Source: CAVRZY01 sp963725415
Lineage (GTDB): Bacteria; Acidobacteriota; Terriglobia; Bryobacterales; Bryobacteraceae
Length of the DNA stretch: 64,000 nt
Assembly (NCBI GenBank): GCA_963725415.1
Contig: CAVRZY010000243.1
Span: 1-64,000 of the forward strand
Reading direction: 5' to 3'
Position numbers and translations under genes: made by a program. The notes beneath the pieces are model-generated. The model did no database searches and was not told the DNA's origin. It saw nothing but the letters and a program-made list of their open reading frames with translations. Below are positions 29,958-38,310 of the stretch, piece by piece. Position 1 is the first letter of the stretch. Every line of letters starts with the position of its first letter.

Positions 29958-30513
29958 ATCCAGCGGCGCTACATACAGTAGGATTGCCGGCTTGGCAGGG
30001 CTGTTGGCTGCACTTGTGCAGGCGGGAGAGAAGCCTTTGAAGGCACTCAGAGTCTGTGAGGTGCTAAAAGACCTCAAAGCCTACCACGGAAAGACGGTGG
30101 CTGTCGTGGGCCGTTATTCCGCCAGCGATGAAGGCCGGTGGCTCGGCGAAGAAACCTGCGCCCGGAAACTTGCCACCGGAGATTTCGTGTGGCCGAACCT
30201 GCTCTGGCTGGAATGTTGCCGGACGCCTGCCCCCATGCCACCTTCCCCCTTCGTGCTCGATGGGGCTGTTCTAAGAAGAAAGCTGGCGCTCATAAAACGA
30301 GGCACCAAGCTGCGGGTCTACAAAGGGCCCGGTGCGACTGATTGGAGCGACACCTGGGCTGTAGTGTATGGCCGGTTGGAGACCCACGAAAGACTGGAAG
30401 TCGCAATCACCCCTTCTGGAAAAATGGGCTATGGCTTCGGCCATCTCAGCGCAGCTCCAGCTCAGTTGATATATGAAGCTGGCCTCGGCATCAAATTCCT
30501 GCCTGAGAAGTAG
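29938..30513 (+). CDS. Hypothetical exported protein, OB-fold-like
   Basis: The start is taken at ATG 29938, which overlaps the esterase end by 20 bases; upstream starts lie inside the esterase. The 191-residue product has a hydrophobic N-terminal segment (IAGLAGLLAALVQAG) and then VCEVLKDLKAYHGKTVAVVG, a phrase common in short acidobacterial proteins with a predicted OB-like barrel. No catalytic residues can be named. It probably belongs to the end of the 22292-30513 transcription unit. Confidence 0.6.
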   Translation: MGKLLRRSSGATYSRIAGLAGLLAALVQAGEKPLKALRVCEVLKDLKAYHGKTVAVVGRYSASDEGRWLGEETCARKLATGDFVWPNLLWLECCRTPAPMPPSPFVLDGAVLRRKLALIKRGTKLRVYKGPGATDWSDTWAVVYGRLETHERLEVAITPSGKMGYGFGHLSAAPAQLIYEAGLGIKFLPEK

Positions 30514-30520
30514 CGCATCT

Positions 30521-32173
30521 TCAGCGTAGCGACGTTCCCAGCAAATCCCCGAACCCCGCCAGCAGCTCGTATTTGTTCCGCCACGTGGTATACATGATGC
30601 CCAGCGCGCCGGGCGCTTCCTTCAGCGCCTCCAGCCAGCCCTTGGGATTGTCCAGCGTGTCGGCATCGTAGTATGCCCCGGCCAGCGTCTTGAAGCCCAG
30701 GCTGGAGAAGTGGCGCAAGCTCTCGCGCCGCTTCTCGTAGTACCAGCAGACGATGCGGAAGTCTTTGGGGATGTAGTTCCACGAACCGGTATAGTCGCCG
30801 TCCACCAGGTAGTAGTTCCCGCGCGCGTTGTGGTTGGGATCCAGCATGTCCGACCACACCCAGATTTCGGCGGTCGGATTCAGCTCGCGGATCATCTTGA
30901 ATTGGCGCGTCAGGCAGTCGCCGAGGATCTGGGCCATGCTCATCCCGCGGCGTTTGCACGCCTCGCAGGAACCGCCGGCGCGGATCTCGTCCATGCTCAG
31001 CAGATACTGGCGCGGCGCCAGGTTTTTGTGGATGGCGCGCGCCTGGTTGCGCCAGATTTCGTAAACCTCGGGCTCGGACATGCACACCGACACCTGCCCG
31101 CGGTTGATGGCCATCCCGTGGTAGTAGCTGACGCGCAGCCGTTCCCCTTCCCGGATGCGGCTCTGGGGCAGGATGCGGATGGGTGGCCCGTCGTGATCGA
31201 AGCGAAAAGTCAGAGTCGGATCGGCGATCGGCGCGAAGTCGCGTCCTTCCTCGTACGGCTCGCCGGTCTTCTCACTCTGAACCTTCACCGGGGTCCCCGG
31301 ACGTCGCAGCACGTTCACCAGGCCCACTTCTTCGATCTCGAAATCGTCCAGCCAGAACCTGCCGCTTTTCCCGCTCCAAACGCCCGCGAAAACCCTGACC
31401 TTGTCGCAGGGCCCGCTGTTGAATCCCAGGGTGAGCGAGCGCCAGTCGCTCCGGGAAGGAATCTGGGGCTCCCAGGGCGCCAGGCGGCGCCCATCCGCGC
31501 CCAGAATCTGAACGCGCAAGGCGCCCTGTGGTTCCAGGTCTTCGGTTTTCACCCACACGCTCACCCGGTAGGAGCGGTAAGGCGTCACCGCGACTTCTTG
31601 CATCACCCGCGCCTGCCCGCCGGCGAGATTCTCGAAGCGCAGCGAGGCCTTGCCCTGGTGCGTAACCTGGGTGTCAATGAAACTCGCCTCGGCGGGGCGG
31701 TCTTGGATCTGGAAGCCCTCGAGGCGATTCCCTTCGTGTTTCTCCAGGCCGCCGTTGACAACAGCGACCGGCGGGTCAGGCGCCAGCCGCGCCTCGCCGC
31801 CACGCACCACGAACAGGGCATCCTTGACCGGAAGACCTTCGGCCAGGTTGCGGTTGTGACGCAGCACCGCTCCGCCGTATCCGGCGGAGTAAATGATCGG
31901 GATGATCTCGATGGAGTACTGCTTCGAGATTCTCTTGACCTCATCGAGTCGTTTGAGGTACTCGGGCGATTCGCGATCGAGCTGGTCCAGCCCGGTCAGC
32001 ACCATGCCGTTCAGCCCGTGTTCGGAGGCCGTGCGGGCAATCCCCCGGATGTCCTCCACATGCCGGTCATCCTGGAGGCTTCGCGACACGTAGACCCAGC
32101 GGTTCGGGTACACGTCCCGTTGGGCCAGCAACAGCGCCGCGTGACAGACCAGAAGACAAACGTAATTTCTCAT
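30521..32173 (-). CDS. Secreted TIM-barrel protein with internal jelly-roll domain, possible GH20-like hydrolase
   Basis: The 550-residue protein has a signal peptide (MRNYVCLLVCHAALLLAQ). The first barrel strands (GLNGMVLTGLDQLD, SIEIIPIIYSAGYGGA) are followed by about 180 residues of beta-sandwich type (ASLRFENLAGGQARVMQEVA, VSVWVKTEDLEPQGALRVQI). The barrel then resumes with YLLSMDEIRAGGSCEACKRR and EIWVWSDMLDPNHN. The DE pair in MDEIRAG recalls the catalytic Asp-Glu of hexosaminidases. The start ATG overlaps the stop of the alcohol dehydrogenase gene by four bases, so the two are co-translated. Enzymatic activity is not established. Confidence 0.6.
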   Translation of the reverse strand: MRNYVCLLVCHAALLLAQRDVYPNRWVYVSRSLQDDRHVEDIRGIARTASEHGLNGMVLTGLDQLDRESPEYLKRLDEVKRISKQYSIEIIPIIYSAGYGGAVLRHNRNLAEGLPVKDALFVVRGGEARLAPDPPVAVVNGGLEKHEGNRLEGFQIQDRPAEASFIDTQVTHQGKASLRFENLAGGQARVMQEVAVTPYRSYRVSVWVKTEDLEPQGALRVQILGADGRRLAPWEPQIPSRSDWRSLTLGFNSGPCDKVRVFAGVWSGKSGRFWLDDFEIEEVGLVNVLRRPGTPVKVQSEKTGEPYEEGRDFAPIADPTLTFRFDHDGPPIRILPQSRIREGERLRVSYYHGMAINRGQVSVCMSEPEVYEIWRNQARAIHKNLAPRQYLLSMDEIRAGGSCEACKRRGMSMAQILGDCLTRQFKMIRELNPTAEIWVWSDMLDPNHNARGNYYLVDGDYTGSWNYIPKDFRIVCWYYEKRRESLRHFSSLGFKTLAGAYYDADTLDNPKGWLEALKEAPGALGIMYTTWRNKYELLAGFGDLLGTSLR

Positions 32174-33324
32174 AAGCTCAGAGTCAGGATCCTCCGCACC
32201 ACTGCTGGGGTGATGTCGCCGCGCTCACCCAGCGCGACCCATCCGCGCTTCTCGAGCCGCTCTGCGACCACCGGAATGGTATCCGGACCCACACCATAGG
32301 CGGACAGCCGTGTGGGCACGCCCACCTGCTCGAAGAAGCTCCTGGTCCGCGCGATGGCCGCCGTGATGCGTTCCTCCGGCTCGCCGGCCTCGATCCCCCA
32401 GACCCGCTCGGCGTATTGCAGCAGCTTCTCGCGCTTGGTGTCGCGCTTCACTTCCAGAAGGCCTGGCAGGATGATCGCCAGCGTCTGGCCGTGATCGAGG
32501 CCATGCAGCGCCGTGATCTCGTGCCCGATCATGTGCGTGCTCCAATCCTGCGGCACGCCTACCGCGATCAATCCGTTCAGAGCCATGGTGGCGCACCACA
32601 TGAAGTTGGCCCGCGCGTCGTAGTCCCTCGGATCCGCCACCGTTTTCGGCCCCTCCTCGATCAGTGTCAGCAGGATCGCTTCGGCCATCCGGTCCTGCAA
32701 CGCCGCCTTGGCCGGGTAGGTCATGTACTGTTCCAGGACGTGCATGAAAGCATCCACGATGCCGTTGCTGATCTGCCGCCGCGGCAAGGAGAAGGTCGTC
32801 TCGGGGTCGAGTACCGAAAACCGCGGATAGATCAGGGGATGGCCGAAGGGCAGCTTTTCCCGGGTGGCCCACTTGGTGATGACGGCGAAGAAATTCACCT
32901 CCGAGCCGGTGGCCGGCAGGGTCAGCACAACGCCCAGAGGAACCACCTTCTTCAGCGGCGCCGATTTGGCCACAATGTCCCAGGGATCACCCGCGAAATG
33001 CACTGCCGCGGCAATCAACTTGGTTCCGTCCAGCACCGAACCGCCGCCCACCGCCAGCAGGAAGTCAATGCCCTCGGCTCGACACACTTCCACCGCACGC
33101 AGGAGCGTCTCGAGGCGCGGGTTGGGCTCGATCCCGCCGAACTGGAGCACCGGACGATCCTTCAGCGCCGCTCGGACCTGGTCGTACACCCCGTTCGCCT
33201 TGATGCTGCCGCCGCCGTAGGTCATTAAGATTCTGGCGCCGGCCGGGATTTCCTCGCCGATTTTCGCGATCTGGCCTTTGCCAAACAGGATTTTCACAGG
33301 GTTGCAGAATTCGAAGTTCTCCAT
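32170..33324 (-). CDS. Iron-containing alcohol dehydrogenase (YqhD/butanol dehydrogenase-like)
   Basis: ATG 33324 is chosen over the further upstream 33369 because the family begins MENFEFCNPVKILFGKG. The 384-residue enzyme has the nucleotide-binding GGGSVLDGTK motif, TLPATGSEVN, and the iron ligands in NGIVDAFMHVLEQY and GHEITALHGLDHGQTLAI. It would reduce aldehydes or ketones with NAD(P)H in the cytoplasm. It shares a four-base overlap with the secreted TIM-barrel gene, an unusual pairing that may reflect joint regulation with polysaccharide use. It diverges from the gene at 33385 with a 60-base gap. Confidence 0.92.
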   Translation of the reverse strand: MENFEFCNPVKILFGKGQIAKIGEEIPAGARILMTYGGGSIKANGVYDQVRAALKDRPVLQFGGIEPNPRLETLLRAVEVCRAEGIDFLLAVGGGSVLDGTKLIAAAVHFAGDPWDIVAKSAPLKKVVPLGVVLTLPATGSEVNFFAVITKWATREKLPFGHPLIYPRFSVLDPETTFSLPRRQISNGIVDAFMHVLEQYMTYPAKAALQDRMAEAILLTLIEEGPKTVADPRDYDARANFMWCATMALNGLIAVGVPQDWSTHMIGHEITALHGLDHGQTLAIILPGLLEVKRDTKREKLLQYAERVWGIEAGEPEERITAAIARTRSFFEQVGVPTRLSAYGVGPDTIPVVAERLEKRGWVALGERGDITPAVVRRILTLSL

Positions 33325-33384
33325 GCGAAAGTCAAGTCTAACAAAAACGTTTCGGGTAGAATCACTCATGGAGGTTTTCGGACC

Positions 33385-36300
33385 ATGTTCGTGATCCTTG
33401 TGCTGCTGATGGCGGCGGTTGGATTATCCGCACAGACCCAGAGCGCGGTGGGCGTGCGGCTCATCTTCGGTCTCACCGATAAGGAGCAGGCCAAGTGGGA
33501 TGGCTCGGTGACTGTCGAGGGCGCGCGTGTCGCCTCGATTGATCCGTGGCGGTTCGAAGGCGAGGATGCCATCCTGGATAACAGTTCCTGGCGTGTTTCC
33601 ACGCACCGGATTCGCTTGTTCGGCGGTGGGCGGAACGGTCCTCCTCCCTTCGTGGCCAACGGCGTCGTCGTCTGGCTGGCGGGCGCCAACGACAGCACGC
33701 AACTGAGGGTGAAGACGGCGCAGGGCGATTTCACCGTGCGCCTCGCCGACATACCTTACGGCAAGATGCAGCACGCGCTGGACGGTCGCGTCATGGCCGA
33801 CCGTATCCCTCCCGCCTCCGAGATCACCAGCACGTCAGACGAGCAGGACTACCCCGCCGTGGCCGCGGATAGGAATGGGAACCTGTGGCTGGCCTACCTG
33901 GAGTTTCGTCATAACCCGGACCACGACCGCATCCGAGCCAACTATCTCGAACCGCCCAAGGATTTCTCGGACATGAAGGCCCCCACGGGCGGCGACCAGA
34001 TCCTGCTGCGTAAGTTCTCCGCCGGCGCCTGGAGCGAGCCGACCGCGATCACGCCTCCGGGCGGAGATCTTTATCGCCCCGCCATCGCGGTGGACGGCTC
34101 GGATCGCCCCTGGGTTTTCTGGTCCGTCAACGAGAAGGGGAACTTCAACCTGTGGGCCCGGGCCATCGAGAATGGCAAGCCGGGTGGCGCCCTGCAATTG
34201 TCCGGCGCGCCGGGATCCGATGTTAACCCGGTCGCCACCACCGACACCAAGGGGCGCGTCTGGGTGGCCTGGCAGGGCTGGCGGAACGGTCGAGCGTGCG
34301 TTTTCGCAGCCTGGCAGGAAGGCAATCGCTTCTCCCGCCCTTACACGGTCGCTTCTTCCGCGGGCAACGAGTGGAACCCGGCCATCGCGGCGGATGCGAA
34401 TGGGCGCGTCAGCGTCGCCTGGGATTCCTATCGCAACGGCAACTACGATGTTTACGTTCGCACCGCCAACGCCCCCGGAAACTGGGGCAAGGAAACTGCC
34501 GTGGCGGCCAGCGCGCTCTATGAAGCTTACCCCTCGATCGCCTACGACCGCGAGGGCCGGCTCTGGATCGCTTACGAAGTGGGCGCCGAGCGGTGGGGCA
34601 AGGACTTCGGGGCCTACGACACCAACGGCGTCGCCATCTACCAGGGGCGCGCTGTGAAGCTGGTGGCTCTGGACCGCGCCGGCCGCGTGATGGAAACCAA
34701 GACCGATTTGGCCGCAGTGTTGCCGGGTGCGGCAAACCAGCGGGTCGATTCCACCGCCCGGCAAAACGACTCGGATGCCTGGCTGAAGCCGGATCCCGAG
34801 GGCATTAAGAAGCGCCCGCCCAGCCGCACTCCAGTTGCGTCACGGGGTCCCAAGAACAGCCTGCCCAAGCTGCTGGTGGACGCTTCAGGCCGCTTGTGGC
34901 TGGCAGCGCGCAGCCCGCAGCCCGTCTGCTGGAACCCCATCGGCACAGTGTGGTCCGAATACCTGGCTTCCTATGACGGCTCGGAATGGACCGGCCCCAT
35001 CTTCCTGTCGCACAGCGACAACCTTCTGGACAACCGGCCCGCCCTGGTTTCCACACGCCCGGGCGAGCTGATGGTCATCGGCTCGTCGGACTCACGACGC
35101 CAGTTTCATCTGATCGAAAAGCATCTGCCGGGACAAGCTCAAGCCGCGGCGCGACGGCAGCGGGCGGCCACCGCGCCCGCTCCGGCGGACCGCGTGGTGG
35201 CGCCGGATCCCTACAACAACGATCTGCATCTCAATGTCGTCTCGCTACCCCCGGTGCGCGGCCCGGTCGCGCTCAAAGAAGCGGCCGCCGCCGCACCGCC
35301 GGCTTCCGATCCCATGGACGGCGTCGAGAAATCCGCCATCGCGACCATCCGCGAGTTCCGCGCGCCCAGCCGGTACGGCGCCTTGCGCATCGCGCGCGGC
35401 GAGTTTCACCGCCACAGTGAAATCTCCATGGACGGCGGCGGCGACGGAACCATCATCGACCAGTGGCGCTACATCATCGACCCGGCGGGCATGGAGTGGG
35501 TGGGCTGCTGCGACCACGACAACGGCGGCGGGCGCGAGTACTCCTGGTGGATCACTCAGAAGCTGACCGACATCTTCTATGTGCCCGGCAAGTTTTCGCC
35601 CATGTTCAGTTACGAGCGCAGCATCGCCTATCCGGAGGGCCACCGTAACACGGTCTTTGTGCAGCGCGGCGTGCGGCCCTTGCCGCGGCTCCCCAAGGTC
35701 GCTGCGGAGTCCACCGGCAACGCCCCCGATACGCAGATGTTCTACAAGTATCTGCGGGAGTTTAGCGGCATCGTGGCCTCCCACACCAGCGCCACCAACA
35801 TGGGCACCGACTGGCGCGATAACGATCCCTCCACAGAGCCCGTGGTCGAAATCTACCAGGGCGACCGGCAGAACTACGAGATGCCTGGCGCCCCGCGCTC
35901 CAACTCGGCCGAGGATTCCATCGGCGGCTGGCGGCCCAAAGGCTTTGTCAACCTGGCCCTGGAGATGGGCTACAAGCTGGGCTTCCAGGCCAGCTCCGAC
36001 CACATCTCCACCCACATGAGCTACTGCAACCTGTTCGTCACCGACACCACCCGCGAGGCCATCATGGCGGCTTTCCGGCAGCGCCATGTCTACGGGGCCA
36101 CGGACAACATCCTGGCCTACGTGACCGGCGGGGACTACATGATGGGCGACGCGTTTTCGACCGCCCAACTGCCGGAGTTGCGCGTGCGGCTGACCGGCAC
36201 GGCGCCCTTCGCCAAGGTGCATGTGATCAAAGACAACAAGTACGTCTACTCGACCGAACCGAAACAGGCCAGCGTGGATTTCACCTGGAAGGACAACGCC

Positions 36301-36402
36301 GCCCAGGGCGGCAAGACCAGCTACTATTACGTCCGCGGCGAACAGGAGAACGGCGAGCTGGTCTGGGTCTCGCCGATGTGGATCACTTACACGGGCAAGT
36401 AG
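33385..36402 (+). CDS. Large secreted protein: beta-propeller fused to DUF3604/PHP-like domain
   Basis: The 1005-residue protein has a short signal peptide (MFVILVLLMAAVGLSAQ). About residues 140-560 contain repeated D-x-x-G-x-x-W-[VL]-A[YW] blades such as DRNGNLWLAYLEF, DTKGRVWVAWQGW and DREGRLWIAYEVG, typical of a sialidase-like propeller. From about 665 onward the DUF3604 domain reads GEFHRHSEISMDGGGDG, CCDHDNGGGREY, SHTSATNMGTDWRD and QASSDHISTHMSY. Its His/Asp pattern matches PHP-type metal-binding phosphoesterase folds. Function of the family is unknown; the metal-dependent activity is inferred. Confidence 0.78.
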   Translation: MFVILVLLMAAVGLSAQTQSAVGVRLIFGLTDKEQAKWDGSVTVEGARVASIDPWRFEGEDAILDNSSWRVSTHRIRLFGGGRNGPPPFVANGVVVWLAGANDSTQLRVKTAQGDFTVRLADIPYGKMQHALDGRVMADRIPPASEITSTSDEQDYPAVAADRNGNLWLAYLEFRHNPDHDRIRANYLEPPKDFSDMKAPTGGDQILLRKFSAGAWSEPTAITPPGGDLYRPAIAVDGSDRPWVFWSVNEKGNFNLWARAIENGKPGGALQLSGAPGSDVNPVATTDTKGRVWVAWQGWRNGRACVFAAWQEGNRFSRPYTVASSAGNEWNPAIAADANGRVSVAWDSYRNGNYDVYVRTANAPGNWGKETAVAASALYEAYPSIAYDREGRLWIAYEVGAERWGKDFGAYDTNGVAIYQGRAVKLVALDRAGRVMETKTDLAAVLPGAANQRVDSTARQNDSDAWLKPDPEGIKKRPPSRTPVASRGPKNSLPKLLVDASGRLWLAARSPQPVCWNPIGTVWSEYLASYDGSEWTGPIFLSHSDNLLDNRPALVSTRPGELMVIGSSDSRRQFHLIEKHLPGQAQAAARRQRAATAPAPADRVVAPDPYNNDLHLNVVSLPPVRGPVALKEAAAAAPPASDPMDGVEKSAIATIREFRAPSRYGALRIARGEFHRHSEISMDGGGDGTIIDQWRYIIDPAGMEWVGCCDHDNGGGREYSWWITQKLTDIFYVPGKFSPMFSYERSIAYPEGHRNTVFVQRGVRPLPRLPKVAAESTGNAPDTQMFYKYLREFSGIVASHTSATNMGTDWRDNDPSTEPVVEIYQGDRQNYEMPGAPRSNSAEDSIGGWRPKGFVNLALEMGYKLGFQASSDHISTHMSYCNLFVTDTTREAIMAAFRQRHVYGATDNILAYVTGGDYMMGDAFSTAQLPELRVRLTGTAPFAKVHVIKDNKYVYSTEPKQASVDFTWKDNAAQGGKTSYYYVRGEQENGELVWVSPMWITYTGK

Positions 36403-36421
36403 CTTAGGGGCGTGGAGATTG

Positions 36422-36449
36422 TTGTAGGTTCCGACTACAATTGTTGTAG
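36422..36449. promoter_or_regulatory. TTGTAG/CTACAA repeat cluster upstream of the HTH-nucleotidyltransferase gene, possible operator
   Basis: TTGTAG (36422-36427), CTACAA (36435-36440) and TTGTAG (36444-36449) stand just before the GTG start at 36461. The first two make an inverted repeat with a seven-base spacer. A degenerate copy (CGACTACAAGTGTTGTGG) precedes the pseudogene copy at 39283-39300, so the element travels with the gene. Autoregulation by the HTH domain of the product is inferred. Confidence 0.45.
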
Positions 36450-36460
36450 AAGGTGACAAC

Positions 36461-37015
36461 GTGATCAACCTCCGCTCAGAACTCCGCCGCCGACTGTTGG
36501 GCTTCTACTTCGCCAACCCGCGCGCCAGTCAATACCTGCGGGAGCTTGCACAGCGCCTCGGAGTGGATCCAGCCAACCTCTCGCGCGAGCTTTCCTCCCT
36601 CGAGCGGGAGGGCCTTTTCCTTTCGCACACCCACGGCCGCCAGAAGTATTTCCACCTCAACCGCGACTACCCGCTGTACCAGGAATACCGCCGTATCGTG
36701 CTGAAGACGGCCGGAGCGCCGGGCCGGCTTCGCGAGGTGCTCGCTAACCTCGCCGGCGTCGAGCAGGCCTATCTTTATGGCTCGTTTGCCCGCAATCGCG
36801 CGGACGCGCAAAGCGATATCGATGTCCTCGTGGTAGGCCGGCCTGACCCTGCGCAGCTCGAGATGGCGATCGCAAAGCTCGAGCGCCAACTCGACCGGGA
36901 CATCAACTACGTTCTGATGAGTCCCCGGGAGTTCACTACCCGGCGGGCGGGTGGCGACAGCTTTCTGAAAGACATCTGGCGACACGAACGAGTCGCGCTG
37001 GTCGCGGCTTCATGA
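36461..37015 (+). CDS. HTH-nucleotidyltransferase (MNT-type), probable antitoxin/regulator of a HEPN partner
   Basis: The 184-residue protein from GTG 36461 has a winged-HTH N-terminus (SQYLRELAQRLGVDPANLSR, LEREGLFLSHTHGRQKYFHL). A minimal nucleotidyltransferase core follows, with LYGSFARNRADAQSDIDVLV, where Gly-Ser and the Asp-x-Asp pair are the nucleotide/metal site. Proteins with this core neutralise HEPN ribonucleases, in some systems by AMP-ylating them. The next gene, a HEPN remnant, overlaps in ATGA. A degenerate second copy of this gene lies at 39281-39681. Confidence 0.82.
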   Translation: MINLRSELRRRLLGFYFANPRASQYLRELAQRLGVDPANLSRELSSLEREGLFLSHTHGRQKYFHLNRDYPLYQEYRRIVLKTAGAPGRLREVLANLAGVEQAYLYGSFARNRADAQSDIDVLVVGRPDPAQLEMAIAKLERQLDRDINYVLMSPREFTTRRAGGDSFLKDIWRHERVALVAAS

Positions 37016-37378
37016 ACAAGTTCAGACCTCAACCCGTCGATTGGGACCAGATCAGCCGGTTCCTTGACAGCGCTGCAAAGCTACGAGTCCATGTTGAAAG
37101 CCTCGCTGGGTTTCATGCTGAGTTTCGGCGTTCGTCCTAGGAGCCTGCCGGGACACCACATGGTCATCATCGAGTTTGCTGAGGAGAACTTGGGCACGGA
37201 GTTCAGGAACCTCATTGCCTTGTTCAACCGGATGCGAAGAAAGCGCCACCAGGCGATCTACGACGTGACGGGTCTCATCTCGCGACTCGAAGCCGAACAG
37301 GCTTTGGCCACGGCTGAAGAATACCTGGTGAGGCTCCGAGACGAGATTCGGACGAAGAAGTCGCACGCAGGAACGTAG
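37012..37378 (+). pseudogene. HEPN-domain toxin-like gene, disrupted by internal deletion/frameshift
   Basis: ATG 37012 overlaps the upstream stop and encodes MNKFRPQPVDWDQISRFLDS in one frame. The main HEPN body follows in the next frame from about 37070: YESMLKASLGFMLSFGVRPR, HHMVIIEFAEENLGTEFRNL and RMRRKRHQAIYD, the last fitting the R-X4-6-H ribonuclease motif. Compared with typical HEPN partners, roughly 20 residues between the first helix and SYESMLKAS are missing along with the frame change. A TTG at 37064 could still drive the second part. Whether an active toxin is made is doubtful. Confidence 0.65.
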
Positions 37379-37392
37379 GAGACTTGGATGAG

Positions 37393-38187
37393 ATGCTGAT
37401 CGGCTGCTGCGGCTGGCCTGAAGCGCGGGCCAGGTATTTCGAGCATTTTCCGGTGGTCGAGCTCCAGACTACTTTCTACCAGCCGCCTTCACCAGAGCTG
37501 GCCGAAAAGTGGCGCAGCCAGGCCCCGCCGGAATTCATCTTTTCCCTGAAAGCCTGGCAACTGATCACCCACGCGCCCTCCAGTCCCACTTACCGGCGGC
37601 TGAAAAACCCCATCCCTCTTTCTCAACGCAGCGCCTATGGCGGCTTCCGCCCGACTGCCGAAGTCTGGGCTGCCTGGGAGCATACGCTCGCCATCGCGCG
37701 GGCGCTGCGCGCCGCCGTCATTGTTTTCCAGTGCCCGGCCAGCTTCCGCCAGAGCGCGGAAAACAGGAAAAACCTGGCCACCTTCTTCGGCTTGATCGAG
37801 CGCGAGGGCAGGCTGCTGGCCTGGGAGCCGCGCGGGGATTGGGAGCCGGCCGTAGTGCGCGACCTTTGCCAACGCCTGGACCTGGTGCATTGCGTCGATC
37901 CCTTCCTCACGGAACCCACCTGGGGACAGGCGGTCTATTTCCGCCTGCACGGCCGCGACGCCTACAACTACGACTACCAGTATCGTGAGGAAGAACTGCT
38001 GTGGCTTCGAGACCTCGCTCTGCGCTACCAGGACCTCGGCAGAGATCCCGTCTACGTGATGTTCAACAACGTCTTCATGAAGGAAGACGCGCTGCGTTTC
38101 CACAGACTGGCGTCCAGCCCCCCTGGGCGTTCAAGTGCGCCAGCCGCACGCGCAGGGTCGCATACGCCCGGAACACCAGGGATTTGA
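37393..38187 (+). CDS. DUF72 domain protein (YecE-like)
   Basis: The 264-residue protein begins MLIGCCGWPEARARYFEHFP; a TTG at 37384 is an alternative start. It shows the DUF72 TIM-barrel features VELQTTFYQPPSPELAEKWR, FIFSLKAWQLITH, VIVFQCPASF, RLLAWEPRGDW and YFRLHGRDAYNYDYQY, then VYVMFNNVFMKEDALRF. The biochemical role of DUF72 is not settled. The last ~30 codons run antisense through a remnant of a sigma-factor 3' end (38075-38203), so the natural C-terminus may have been altered by the duplication described for 38066-38203. Confidence 0.82.
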   Translation: MLIGCCGWPEARARYFEHFPVVELQTTFYQPPSPELAEKWRSQAPPEFIFSLKAWQLITHAPSSPTYRRLKNPIPLSQRSAYGGFRPTAEVWAAWEHTLAIARALRAAVIVFQCPASFRQSAENRKNLATFFGLIEREGRLLAWEPRGDWEPAVVRDLCQRLDLVHCVDPFLTEPTWGQAVYFRLHGRDAYNYDYQYREEELLWLRDLALRYQDLGRDPVYVMFNNVFMKEDALRFHRLASSPPGRSSAPAARAGSHTPGTPGI

Positions 38188-38203
38188 CGGCCTGACGGTA
38201 ATG
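38066..38203 (-). pseudogene. Remnant of an ECF sigma-factor 3' end overlapping the DUF72 3' end; direct-repeat copy 1
   Basis: Bases 38066-38203 match 39682-39819 over ~138 bp with few differences. On the minus strand, ending at a stop at 38075, they read RQAVKSLVFRAYATLRVRLA, which is the region-4 tail of the sigma factor encoded intact at 39693-40319. The rest of that gene is missing here. On the plus strand the same bases encode the end of the DUF72 protein. The block therefore preserves a DUF72/sigma convergent boundary that exists twice in the window. Confidence 0.8.
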
Positions 38204-38310
38204 CCTCAGCAGGTTTGAAAAAATGCCAGGGCAGTTCGGGGACCTGCCCCACAAATCTGGCAAGTTGTTGATGTGGCGCAGGCGGCCGGCCTTGCGGCTG
38301 GACGCGGCCT

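Noticed and set aside
38225..38260. GGGGACCTGCCCC sequence as another copy of the 1791-1840 palindrome
   Set aside because: Only a short GGGGAC core is shared and there is no matching second arm.
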